Part shown: one piece after another, positions 1 to 6,648 of the stretch
How the letters are laid out: every line of letters begins with the position of its first letter
How positions within the stretch are numbered: position 1 is the stretch's first letter
DNA from: HGM04593 sp045647745
GTDB lineage: Bacteria > Bacteroidota > Bacteroidia > Bacteroidales > Bacteroidaceae
Reading direction: 5' to 3'
DNA length: 9,201 nucleotides
Assembly: GCA_045647745.1 (NCBI GenBank)
Contig: JAZRMQ010000006.1
Location: forward strand, 1 to 9,201
Position numbers and translations under genes: made by a program
The notes under the pieces: model-generated
What the model saw: only the letters and a program-made list of their open reading frames with translations
Told to the model about the DNA's origin: nothing
Databases searched by the model: none

Positions 1-17
1 GTAATTCCAAATAAATA

Positions 18-248
18 CCGGCACCGTAAGCAACACAGCGTAAAGCCCTCTCGGCAGCAGGCCATTGTGCGAGGCACGTTCAAACGTAGTGCGGCAATTA
101 TCTTTTCTTAAAATTGCCGCACGCAGTGCGATCCGCAGCACCCTGCTGCCGAGAGAAAGGCTTGCAGCGACGAATTACCTTTGCAATGAAAATTCATTGA
201 CATATATCGCGAATTTTAGCGCGTACAATGGTAATATCTAAGAAAGAA
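18..248. repeat. Tandem structured repeat, unit 1
   Basis: First of two homologous 231-nt units; homology with unit 2 also covers bases 1-17 (GTAAT at 1 matches GTAAT at 231, with one indel). The core 59-143 is identical to 290-374 at 82 of 85 positions. Seen directly: an inner hairpin 89-99/112-122 of 11 bp, enclosed by a perfect 14-bp stem 48-61/142-155, extended by 43-47/159-163 after an AAA bulge. Beyond about position 176 the unit no longer resembles unit 2; it has its own small inverted repeats at 184-190/193-199 and 208-211/220-223. Bases 1-7 (GTAATTC) are complementary to 172-178. The frame matching the unit 2 ORF is stopped by TAG at 87-89, so the unit is not protein-coding. The strand of transcription, if any, is unknown. 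A structured RNA, a fold-back mobile element or a REP-like sequence would all fit. Confidence 0.8.
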
Positions 249-479
249 CCGGCAGTGTCAAAATCACAACGGAAATACCTGCTGTTTGGAGGCCATTGTG
301 CGAGGCACGTTCAAACGCAGTACGGCAATTATCTTTTCTTAAAATTGCCGTACGCAGTGCGATCCGCAGCACCCGACAAACAGCAGAAAGGATTGAAGTG
401 GCAAGTTTGTGACGGCCGAGGGATGTTGCAACGCAACTCGCGAGCAGAAGGAACAAACGACTGATTTTGTCTCTGCCGG
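249..479. repeat. Tandem structured repeat, unit 2
   Basis: Second copy, starting at CCGGCA exactly 231 nt after the same motif in unit 1. Core 290-374 contains the inner hairpin 320-330/343-353, in which pair 91:120 (G:C) of unit 1 has become 322:351 (A:T), a compensatory change. The enclosing stem 279-288/377-386 (10 bp, perfect) has a sequence different from the unit 1 stem. The whole unit is closed by 249-266 pairing with 462-479, 16 of 18 pairs with two T-T mismatches. A second arm forms from 405-410/453-458 around the hairpin 425-429/433-437 and the palindrome CTCGCGAG (437-444). This resembles a three-way junction. The pairing is read by eye; no energy calculation was made. An ORF at 228-464 crosses this unit but is rejected as coding. 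Confidence 0.8.
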
Positions 480-634
480 GCGCTTTTGCTACTTTTCACG
501 CGATGAAAAGTAGGGAAAGAACGACTTGAAGAAAATTCAAGTGAATAAATTAAGGTTGAGGACTGCAGTAGAATAAAATGCGATTGGGAAGTAATCCTAA
601 ACCTTACCCCCTAACTTTTGTAGGTGAACTTTTT
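480..634. other. Gene-free stretch between repeat and HAD gene
   Basis: Besides the hairpin at 489-513, this stretch holds a second small inverted repeat, ACTTGAA (524-530) with TTCAAGT (536-542) around GAAAA. There is no convincing ORF, RNA gene or Bacteroidetes promoter. A short GGTGAA/TTCACC inverted repeat (623-628/634-639) overlaps the HAD stop codon but lacks a T-run, so no clear intrinsic terminator for that gene is visible. Confidence 0.5.
489..513. repeat. Perfect 10-bp hairpin after the tandem repeat
   Basis: CTACTTTTCA (489-498) and TGAAAAGTAG (504-513) form a perfect 10-bp stem with a CGCGA loop. It begins ten bases after the closing stem of repeat unit 2. It has no T-tract typical of a terminator on either strand (GGGAAAG follows on the plus strand). 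It may be the boundary of the repeat element or a separate short dispersed palindrome; function unknown. Confidence 0.6.
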
Positions 635-1051
635 TCACCACAACCAACCTTTTTTCTTTTTCTCTGGTTTTTCGGCTGGAGTTTGATTTTTAAACACGTC
701 ACTCCACTGCTGCTTTTCGCTAATCATTTTATATATCACCCCCCAATCGGGCAAGCCGCCAAGATTGCAATCATCAATAAAAATATCAGCATTTATCTTA
801 CCAAAGCAGCCAGAGCTATCAAGAATCTCCTCGGGAAAATTTTTATTAACGGCATAGAACTCTAATCCACGGCTACGGCACCACTCCACAGCCTCCTCCA
901 AAAGTTCTCCACGTCGCACAGTCCACAAAATCAAACGATGATGCTGGGCTGCAAGCGCACGCAATGTGGATATTGCAAAAGGACGCTCTTCGCCAATATT
1001 AGGATACTTATGTTCCACAATAGTACCATCAAAATCCACTGCTATTATCAT
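635..1051 (-). CDS. Small HAD-family hydrolase (BT0820-like)
   Basis: A 138-residue protein with the motifs of the haloacid dehalogenase superfamily. Motif I is DFDGT at residues 6-10, with nucleophile Asp6 and Asp8. A motif II-like Thr44 lies in LWTVR, a Lys usable as motif III at 70 or 85, and motif IV is FIDDCNLGG around Asp93-Asp94. The length and the absence of a clear cap domain fit the small cap-less HAD proteins of Bacteroides such as B. thetaiotaomicron BT0820, which I recall as a structural-genomics target of unknown substrate. Family knowledge implies Mg-dependent phosphate-ester hydrolysis in the cytoplasm; the substrate cannot be inferred. The C-terminus is a charged tail, KPEKKKKGWLW. 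The ATG at 1049-1051 directly begins the motif I beta strand, so no earlier start is needed. It stands alone, separated from the upstream gene by a terminator, and no clear promoter was found. Confidence 0.88.
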   Translation of the reverse strand: MIIAVDFDGTIVEHKYPNIGEERPFAISTLRALAAQHHRLILWTVRRGELLEEAVEWCRSRGLEFYAVNKNFPEEILDSSGCFGKINADIFIDDCNLGGLPDWGVIYKMISEKQQWSDVFKNQTPAEKPEKKKKGWLW

Positions 1052-1145
1052 AAATGCTACAATTTTAGTTTATCAATTGCTAATATAGTGATTTTAAACG
1101 AAAAAGAAATAAATCTTTTAAAAAACATTCTTTTAACTAAATAAA

Positions 1146-1175
1146 TACCTCGCCACGCTGTAGCGTGGCGAGGTA
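1146..1175 (-). terminator. Intrinsic terminator of the Nif3/zinc-ribbon operon
   Basis: A perfect 14-bp inverted repeat, TACCTCGCCACGCT with AGCGTGGCGAGGTA, around a 2-nt centre. Read on the minus strand the GC-rich stem is followed by a T-rich run (TATTTATTTAG). It starts 23 bp after the zinc-ribbon stop codon. Confidence 0.85.
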
Positions 1176-1197
1176 AAATATAAAGCAAAATATCTTA

Positions 1198-2013
1198 TTA
1201 TTCAGCCTTTGCGCGGCGAATACCACGACGCTTTGGTGCTGGAGCCTCTGCAGCCTTCTCCTGCTGAACACCTGCAAGCTCGGGGTCAATCATAATACGG
1301 CCACAGTTCTCACAAACGATAATTTTCTTTCTCATACGAATATCCATCTGGCGCTGTGGTGGGATTTTGCTAAAGCAGCCGCCACAAGCATCACGCTCAA
1401 CGTAAACAATGCCAAGGCCGTTGCGTGAGCTCTTTCTGATGCGCTTGAACGAAGTCAGCAGACGAGCCTCGATGTTAAGCTCAAGGTCACGAGCCTGCTC
1501 GCGGAGACGCTCCTCCTCGGCCTTTGTCTCGGCAACAATATCCTCAAGCTCCGACTTTTTCATATCAAGGTCCTTCTTACGCTCGTCGAGCAGAGTATTA
1601 GCCTTCTCAAGCTCATCGTTCTTCTGCTGCTCCTGTTTTCTTGCATCGTTGATTTTCTTCTCATCGTGCTCAATAACAAGCTTGTTATATTCAATTTCCT
1701 TGTTCAAAAGGTCATACTCACGATTGTTACGAACATTGTTCTGGTCCTCGGTATACTTCTCAATGCTGCGCTTTGCCTGTTCCATCTCCTCACGGAAAGA
1801 AACAACATTCTCACGAATAACCTTAATCTCGTTGGTAATATTCTCGATACGTGTACCAAGACCAACAATCTCATCCTCAAGGTCTTTTACCTCAAGAGGC
1901 AACTCGCCACGCAAAATTTTAATCTTGTCAATCTGTGACAGAATTGTCTGAAGCTCATAAAGAGTCTTCAATTTCTCTTCTACTGTGTAATCAGCAGGGT
2001 CTTTCTTTGCCAT
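1198..2013 (-). CDS. Coiled-coil C4 zinc-ribbon protein (COG1579, zf-RING_7)
   Basis: A 271-residue protein: a long, highly charged coiled coil at about residues 12-190 with many heptad-like Leu/Ile positions, then a C4 zinc ribbon with CxxC pairs Cys210/Cys213 and Cys234/Cys237, then an Ala/Pro and Lys/Arg-rich tail (KRRGIRRAKAE). This is the architecture of the COG1579 family (Pfam zf-RING_7), which includes Helicobacter pylori HP0958, a protein that acts on flagellar sigma factor and mRNA. No flagellar genes are visible here, so the role in this organism is unknown; nucleic-acid or protein binding in the cytoplasm is the likely mode of action. The start is ATG at 2011-2013. It lies 49 bp after the Nif3-like gene with no terminator between, so the two are probably co-transcribed. 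Family assignment is firm; function is not. Confidence 0.93.
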   Translation of the reverse strand: MAKKDPADYTVEEKLKTLYELQTILSQIDKIKILRGELPLEVKDLEDEIVGLGTRIENITNEIKVIRENVVSFREEMEQAKRSIEKYTEDQNNVRNNREYDLLNKEIEYNKLVIEHDEKKINDARKQEQQKNDELEKANTLLDERKKDLDMKKSELEDIVAETKAEEERLREQARDLELNIEARLLTSFKRIRKSSRNGLGIVYVERDACGGCFSKIPPQRQMDIRMRKKIIVCENCGRIMIDPELAGVQQEKAAEAPAPKRRGIRRAKAE

Positions 2014-2062
2014 TTTTCAAATATTTAAAGTGTTAATAATTTATCTATTTTCTCTTTCTATC

Positions 2063-3160
2063 TTACAAATAATTCACAGGATTGGTGTTCACCGCTGTCA
2101 ACATCACCTTCACCGTGGGGCAAGCCTTTTGAATAATCTCTTTGAATATATCCATCGTATATTGCTCACTCTCATAATGACCGATAACAGCAACAAGCAT
2201 CTTGCCGGTATAGTTGAAGAGGTCGTGATAACGCGCTTCGCCGGTTATATACACATCGGCTCCGGCAGCCATTGCCGCACCGGCAAATGCCCCACCGGCA
2301 CCACCGCAAAGAGCTACACGTTTCACCTTTTTCCCAGTGAGAGAGGTGTGGCGCACACAGCCCACATTAAAATTCTCTTTCACACTCTGCAACAGCTCAA
2401 GCTCGTCACATTCAGCCGGCAACTCACCAACAACACCACTTCCCACACTGCTCCAGCTGTTTTTCAACTGATAAATATCAAATGCAGGCTCTTCGTATGG
2501 ATGCGCCTTCAGGAGCGCCGAGATAACGCTGTTTTTCAGATAAGCCGGCAGAACAGTCTCTACACGCACCTCTGGTTCACGATGCAACTCTCCCACCTTG
2601 CCACAGAAAGGATTACACCCCTCGCCGGCCTTGAAAGTTCCAAAGCCCTCGACATTGTAGCTGCACGAATCGTAATTACCAATATTACCGCAACCTGCCT
2701 CGAACAGCGCAGTGCGCACTGCGTCAGCAGCCGAAGAGGGGACATAAACGGCAAGTTTCAATAAAGCATCCTCTTTAGGAACAAGGATACGCACATTCTG
2801 CAAGCCAAGCTTCTCGGCAATGCGATAATTTACACCGCCGGGAGCATTGTCCAAATTTGTGTGAGCCGAATATATAGCAATTCCGTTGGCAAGTGCCTTT
2901 AGCACGCAACGTTCCACATAGCTGCTACCGGTAATACGTTTCAGAGGAGAAAAAATCAGCGGATGATGCGACACAATAAGGTTGCACCCCGATGCAATGG
3001 CCTCGTCAATAACGGCCTCGGTCACATCAAGACACAATAAAACCCCTGTAACTTCCGCATCTGTTAATCCAATTTGCAAGCCGGCATTGTCAAATCCATC
3101 CTGCAACGGCAGAGGCGCGAACATTTCAAGGGCAGTCGCTATCTCTTTTATCTTAACCAA
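2063..3160 (-). CDS. Nif3-like dinuclear metal centre protein (DUF34)
   Basis: A 365-residue protein of the Nif3/YbgI/YqfO family. The predicted metal ligands are His65-His66 (VSHHP), Asp104 in the SAHTNLDNAPGGVN segment, and His328 and Glu332 (GHYESE), with the same four-residue spacing as the C-terminal ligands of E. coli YbgI. His100 is also conserved. About residues 125-240 form the PII-like insertion of the longer YqfO-type members, which explains the length beyond the roughly 250 residues of YbgI. The C-terminal half carries the CGGAGG...ADVYITGEARYHD signature. Family members form hexameric toroids; they are often labelled GTP cyclohydrolase type 2, but the physiological substrate is unsettled. 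The start is a TTG at 3158-3160: the next in-frame ATG is residue 13, inside the conserved N-terminus, and the promoter leaves only about a 20-nt leader. First gene of a two-gene operon with the zinc-ribbon gene. Confidence 0.94.
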   Translation of the reverse strand: MVKIKEIATALEMFAPLPLQDGFDNAGLQIGLTDAEVTGVLLCLDVTEAVIDEAIASGCNLIVSHHPLIFSPLKRITGSSYVERCVLKALANGIAIYSAHTNLDNAPGGVNYRIAEKLGLQNVRILVPKEDALLKLAVYVPSSAADAVRTALFEAGCGNIGNYDSCSYNVEGFGTFKAGEGCNPFCGKVGELHREPEVRVETVLPAYLKNSVISALLKAHPYEEPAFDIYQLKNSWSSVGSGVVGELPAECDELELLQSVKENFNVGCVRHTSLTGKKVKRVALCGGAGGAFAGAAMAAGADVYITGEARYHDLFNYTGKMLVAVIGHYESEQYTMDIFKEIIQKACPTVKVMLTAVNTNPVNYL

Positions 3161-3185
3161 AGTGATATAAGAATATTTTCGATTG

Positions 3186-3216
3186 CGAAGATACTATTTT
3201 TTTTTCATTCTGCAAA
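3186..3216 (-). promoter_or_regulatory. Bacteroidetes-type promoter for the Nif3 operon
   Basis: On the minus strand a TTTG (3213-3216) lies 19 bp before TATCTTCG (3186-3193), matching the -33 TTTG and -7 TAnnTTTG consensus with one mismatch (C for T). Predicted transcription starts near 3179, giving a leader of about 20 nt before the TTG start. Position, spacing and sequence all agree. Confidence 0.7.
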
Positions 3217-3241
3217 ATTGTAACAAGCAAAGGTTCAGAAT

Positions 3242-3274
3242 AAAAAAACAAGAGAGTGAACCGGCACTCTCTTG
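3242..3274 (-). terminator. Intrinsic terminator after patB
   Basis: CAAGAGAGTG (3249-3258) and CACTCTCTTG (3265-3274) form a perfect 10-bp stem with a 6-nt loop. On the minus strand it is followed by seven T residues (complement of 3242-3248). It lies 45 bp after the patB stop and closes the peptidase-ABC-patB operon, just upstream of the Nif3 promoter. Confidence 0.88.
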
Positions 3275-3319
3275 AATATTAAAATAACTAAAAGCGTTTT
3301 TTGCATTTTAGTCTTTAGA

Positions 3320-4491
3320 CTACGCAATTTTGTCGTATGCAACCTTAATTTGACGAAGCGCCTTTTCAAGAATCGAGCGCGGGCAACCAAGGTTCATTCT
3401 CATAAATCCCGAGCCCTCCTCGCCAAACATCGCACCATCATTCATTCCCACCTTTGCTTCTCGGATAAAGAACTCAACCAATTCATCGTGAGGCAATCCC
3501 AAGCCGCGAGCATCAAGGAACACAAGGAACGAAGCCTGTGGGCGAATCATACCCATCTTTGGCATATTCTCCTTTAGATACTGCTCCATAAAGTCAATAT
3601 TAGCCTCCACATATTCGAGCATCTGCTCAACCCACTCTTCGCCCTGCTCATAAGCAGTAGCAACAGGGCCGGTAGCAAAGACGTGAGCAGTATCAAGTTC
3701 GCTCTTGCGCAAGAACTCATTATAACGATTGCGTATCTCCTCGTTCTGAATAATGTGATAAGAGCTCTTTAAGCCGGCAATATTAAATGTCTTGCTTGCA
3801 GCCATAAAGGTGATACAATTATTCTTGGCCTCCTCGCTCACGCTTGCAAACGGAGTGTGTTTATACCCTTTTAGAGCCATATCACAATGAATTTCATCAC
3901 TAATGATAAGCACATTATTCTTTACACAAATATCACACATACGCAGCAACTCCTCTTTTGTCCACACACGACCACAGGGGTTGTGAGGATTACAAAGCAG
4001 GAACACCTTGCAACCTTTTACCTTCTCTTCAAAATCGGCAAAATCAATCTCCAGTTGCCCGTTAACAAGTTTCAGAGGATTAAACACAAGCGTGCGCTCA
4101 AGGTCGTGTGTAACGTGATGGTAAGGATGGTAAACAGGTGCTGAATCATCACTTTATCACCCGCGCAGGTAAAACACTGCAAGGCAAAAGAGATTGCAGG
4201 GACAATACCGCCAACAAAACCAATCTCCTCGGGCTGCACCTCCCAGCCATAACGGCGCGACACCCAATTTTGTATCGCAGGCCTCCATCTCTTGCAGATG
4301 TAGCTGTAGCCAAGGAGCTCGTGGCTCAGACGGTTACGGATTGCGTCGACAATAAAGTCGGGAGTCTTAAAATCCATATCAGCAATCCACATTGGCAAAA
4401 TCTCCTCTGTGCCAAACATCTCCTTTACATTATCGTACTTTAAACAATCGGTATGTTTACGTTGTACGATTTCGTCAAAATTGTATTTCAT
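3320..4491 (-). pseudogene. patB: PatB/MalY-type PLP-dependent C-S lyase, one-base frameshift
   Basis: Two reading frames together make one fold-type I aminotransferase-like enzyme. The first (ATG at 4489-4491) encodes residues 1-117, MKYNFDEIVQRK... to ...GDKVMIQ, then runs out of frame to a stop at 4072. The second, in another frame, continues with PVYHPYHHVTHDLERTLVFNPLK... to the stop at 3320 and has no ATG of its own at the join. Restoring one base between 4140 and 4141 (for example Thr118 in the expected QTPVYHP) gives 390 residues, the usual length of PatB and MalY. The second part carries SDEIH, the PLP-binding Lys in SKTFNIAGLK (about Lys234 of the restored protein) and the substrate-binding Arg region FMRMNLGCPRS. 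Intact enzymes cleave cystathionine or cysteine to pyruvate, ammonia and a thiol. No slippery run or stem explains programmed shifting, so this is a recent null mutation or a sequencing error. It starts 2 bp after the ABC ATPase stop. Confidence 0.9.
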
Positions 4492-4493
4492 CG

Positions 4494-5276
4494 TTATTTT
4501 TGTGTTATTTCAATCCTGTTATTTTCCTTGTCGTATACAATGCCGTCGCCATCAATAAAACCCTGCAAGAGCCCATCGGCAGCAAGTTCGGCAGCACTAC
4601 CCTCATACAAGCGCCCCTCATCAATCAGCCACAGTTTATCGACAAAGCGCAATGCCATCTCAATATCGTGCGTCGACACCACCACAGCCTTCTCCTCCTC
4701 GGCAGCCAAGCAACGCAACATTCTAAACAGTTGCACCTTGCTACGAAAATCAAGAAAAGCCGTCGGCTCGTCCAGCAGCATCAGCGGTGTCTGTTGGGCA
4801 ATAGCTTTTGCTATCAAACATTTTTGCCGTTCACCATCGCTCAATGTAGCTATCAAGCGATTTTCAAGGTGCTGCACCCCCATTTTTGCCATTGCTCCAG
4901 CCACTATAGCCTTGTCATCTGCTGTCAAACGCCCCAAGAACCCTGTATAAGGTGTACGCCCCAGCGCAACCACCTCACCCACAGTTAAAGCCGCAAAGTC
5001 ATTCTCGGTAAGCACCACCGAGAGACAGCGTGCAAGTTCCTGTGATGACAAGCGAGCTGCATCGCCCATTGCAAACCTCACACTCCCCGACAAGGGTTGC
5101 TGAAAAGCCGAGAGTGTGCGCAAGAGTGTAGATTTTCCCGCGCCATTCAACCCAATAAGCGCAACCACCTCACCAGCGCGAAGCGTTGCATTGATAGATT
5201 CAACAACAGGCGTCACCTTTTTTCCGTTGCGGTAGCCAATTGTCGCATCATTTATTGCCAGCGCAAATTCTTTCAT
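4494..5276 (-). CDS. FecE/HmuV-type ABC transporter ATP-binding protein
   Basis: A 260-residue ABC ATPase. Walker A is GLNGAGKST at residues 42-50, the signature is LSDGE at 145-149, Walker B is LMLLDEP at 165-171 with catalytic Glu170, and the switch His is 203 in STHD. The segment VALGRTPYTGFLGRL after the Q-loop region is typical of the iron-siderophore, haem and cobalamin importer subfamily (FecE, HmuV, BtuD), which energises permease pairs at the cytoplasmic face. No permease or substrate-binding protein lies beside it: upstream is a peptidase, downstream the C-S lyase, so the partner and substrate are unknown. The ATG at 5274-5276 is chosen over the preceding in-frame TTG. Only short gaps (24 bp before, 2 bp after) separate it from its neighbours, indicating one transcript. 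Confidence 0.93.
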   Translation of the reverse strand: MKEFALAINDATIGYRNGKKVTPVVESINATLRAGEVVALIGLNGAGKSTLLRTLSAFQQPLSGSVRFAMGDAARLSSQELARCLSVVLTENDFAALTVGEVVALGRTPYTGFLGRLTADDKAIVAGAMAKMGVQHLENRLIATLSDGERQKCLIAKAIAQQTPLMLLDEPTAFLDFRSKVQLFRMLRCLAAEEEKAVVVSTHDIEMALRFVDKLWLIDEGRLYEGSAAELAADGLLQGFIDGDGIVYDKENNRIEITQK

Positions 5277-5300
5277 CAAAAGCCCTTTGGTATATAAGTT

Positions 5301-6602
5301 TTACCTATACTCCATCCACTCGTTAAGTTGCTCAAGAATTTCATTGCGCATCTCCTCGGGCATATTCAAGATACGTGCAGTGTGGCTTCCACCGGGCTGT
5401 ATATAAATTTTAATATTCTCCTTGTTACGGTCGCGCAACCAAGTAACGCCGCTCGCAGTCCAAGGGTCAACCTCGCCGTAAATCATTATTGCCTTAGGGT
5501 CATTCTCGGTGTAATAATCGGTAACGAAACGATAATTGCTATCGTCGAACTTAACGTCGGCAAAAGTCTCGGGCAAGAGAACACGTTTCAAATACCCCTC
5601 TACTTCCTCGACATTCACATATTTGTGAAAAGGCTCAATATTATAACCATAATAGCCAAAATCCTTCACTGCCTGAACAAAGAACGACTCGATGCTGCTG
5701 CCGGCTGCAAAATAGTCGGGGCCGCACATCTTCACAAAGTAGTCAAAGATTGTCTTGTCATCAGAGTCAAGCGCAGGAATTGTGCTCACCGGTGTACCCC
5801 ACTGCCACATTGAGAACTGATACTCAAGGACCAAAAGGTCGTACACGGTTGTTGTGGGAACGCGGAACACAAGGTCGTGAGCCAAGCAATATTCGTCGAA
5901 CATTGGCATCAGGCGCTCCTTGCGCTCAAAAAGCTCTGTCTGAAAAGCACGTATAGCATCTCGATTGGCCTTTGTTGAAACCTGCTCAAGAAACGACTCG
6001 TGACGACCATCCTCTACTGCGCAGCTCAATGGACCAACGTATGGCACCGACACATCAAGGTCCTCGGGATAGTAGGCACGCAAGAAGATTGATGTAGAGC
6101 CACCTTTGCTAATACCTGTCGAAGCCCACTTTTTTGAATAATAGGGCTTGAACGAGGTTATGATATTGTGATAATCAACCATTGAATTTGCAACGGTAAG
6201 ATAATCCCAGTTGCAAGGCTTAGGCATTGAGCCCGAGAAATAGCGATACTCAACAAACAGGATATTAGCATCCATAATATATGTAAGTTCCTCCATATAT
6301 TTTGGGCTATTGAAAGCATAATCGGCACCATATCCCTCGGTAACAACAACCATTGGGCGGTCGTATCCGCGGTGACCAAGCATCACACGCTGCTCAAATG
6401 TTCCCGCAGCGGGGTTCTGAGGGTCGAGCAACTGAGTCACCTTCATCAAATAATATTGACGCGTGGTGTCACTTTTCTCAATCTTCTCAAAGCTTGAAAC
6501 AGCCTCAATACCCTTCAACATTTTTTCAACGTCGTTATTCTGCGCATTCACAAACAGCACAGCAAACAGCAACGATAATAGTGCAAAAAATCTCTTATTC
6601 AT
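5301..6602 (-). CDS. Secreted serine peptidase, S37/S28-like (tripeptidyl aminopeptidase type)
   Basis: A 433-residue alpha/beta-hydrolase peptidase. Residues 1-20 are a signal peptide (MNKRFF, a hydrophobic stretch, then VNA before Gln21), so it is exported to the periplasm or beyond. The probable catalytic triad is Ser165 in the nucleophile elbow GISKGGST, Asp379 in GEVDPWT and His407 in GGSHTARI; TEGYG near residue 90 fits the oxyanion region. This pattern matches MEROPS S37 (Streptomyces PS-10, Pfam Peptidase_S37) and the related S28 family, which release short peptides from N-termini. The start is ATG at 6600-6602: the in-frame codon eight residues earlier is TTG and would spoil the signal peptide. 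First gene of an operon with the ABC ATPase and patB, with a leader of about 160 nt containing a repeat-like element. Peptide scavenging is inferred from family and export. Confidence 0.88.
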   Translation of the reverse strand: MNKRFFALLSLLFAVLFVNAQNNDVEKMLKGIEAVSSFEKIEKSDTTRQYYLMKVTQLLDPQNPAAGTFEQRVMLGHRGYDRPMVVVTEGYGADYAFNSPKYMEELTYIMDANILFVEYRYFSGSMPKPCNWDYLTVANSMVDYHNIITSFKPYYSKKWASTGISKGGSTSIFLRAYYPEDLDVSVPYVGPLSCAVEDGRHESFLEQVSTKANRDAIRAFQTELFERKERLMPMFDEYCLAHDLVFRVPTTTVYDLLVLEYQFSMWQWGTPVSTIPALDSDDKTIFDYFVKMCGPDYFAAGSSIESFFVQAVKDFGYYGYNIEPFHKYVNVEEVEGYLKRVLLPETFADVKFDDSNYRFVTDYYTENDPKAIMIYGEVDPWTASGVTWLRDRNKENIKIYIQPGGSHTARILNMPEEMRNEILEQLNEWMEYR

Positions 6603-6648
6603 AATATTGGTTTTTATTATCCTCAAGAATTACTCAATATGGCATTTA

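Noticed and set aside
59..374. CRISPR array or integron attC cassette array
   Set aside because: There are only two copies, each far longer than a CRISPR repeat, with homology extending into the would-be spacer. Unlike attC sites the centre is conserved and the arms vary, and no integrase or RYYYAAC/GTTRRRY boxes are seen.
228..464. 78-codon plus-strand ORF over repeat unit 2
   Set aside because: The same frame in unit 1 is stopped by TAG at 87-89, the three core differences fall at codon positions 1, 2 and 1, and two of them preserve a base pair. Conservation follows structure, not a protein.
1052..1145. Promoter for the HAD gene
   Set aside because: TAAAATTG upstream of the ATG has one mismatch to TAnnTTTG, but no TTTG lies at the right distance, so the site is not called.
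1409..1951. 180-codon Ser/Arg-rich plus-strand ORF
   Set aside because: Antisense shadow of the charged coiled-coil region of the zinc-ribbon gene; its low-complexity composition is the mirror of Glu/Lys/Leu codons.
2030..2764. 244-codon plus-strand ORF
   Set aside because: Lies antisense to the clearly conserved Nif3-like gene, with no recognisable domain or promoter.
4072..4160. Programmed ribosomal frameshift in patB
   Set aside because: No slippery heptamer or obvious stimulatory stem near the join, and family members are encoded in one frame, so a mutation or sequence error is simpler.
5277..5279. TTG start one codon before the ABC ATPase ATG
   Set aside because: The adjacent in-frame ATG at 5274-5276 is the more likely start; likewise a TTG at 6624-6626 was rejected for the peptidase because the ATG at 6602 gives a normal signal peptide.
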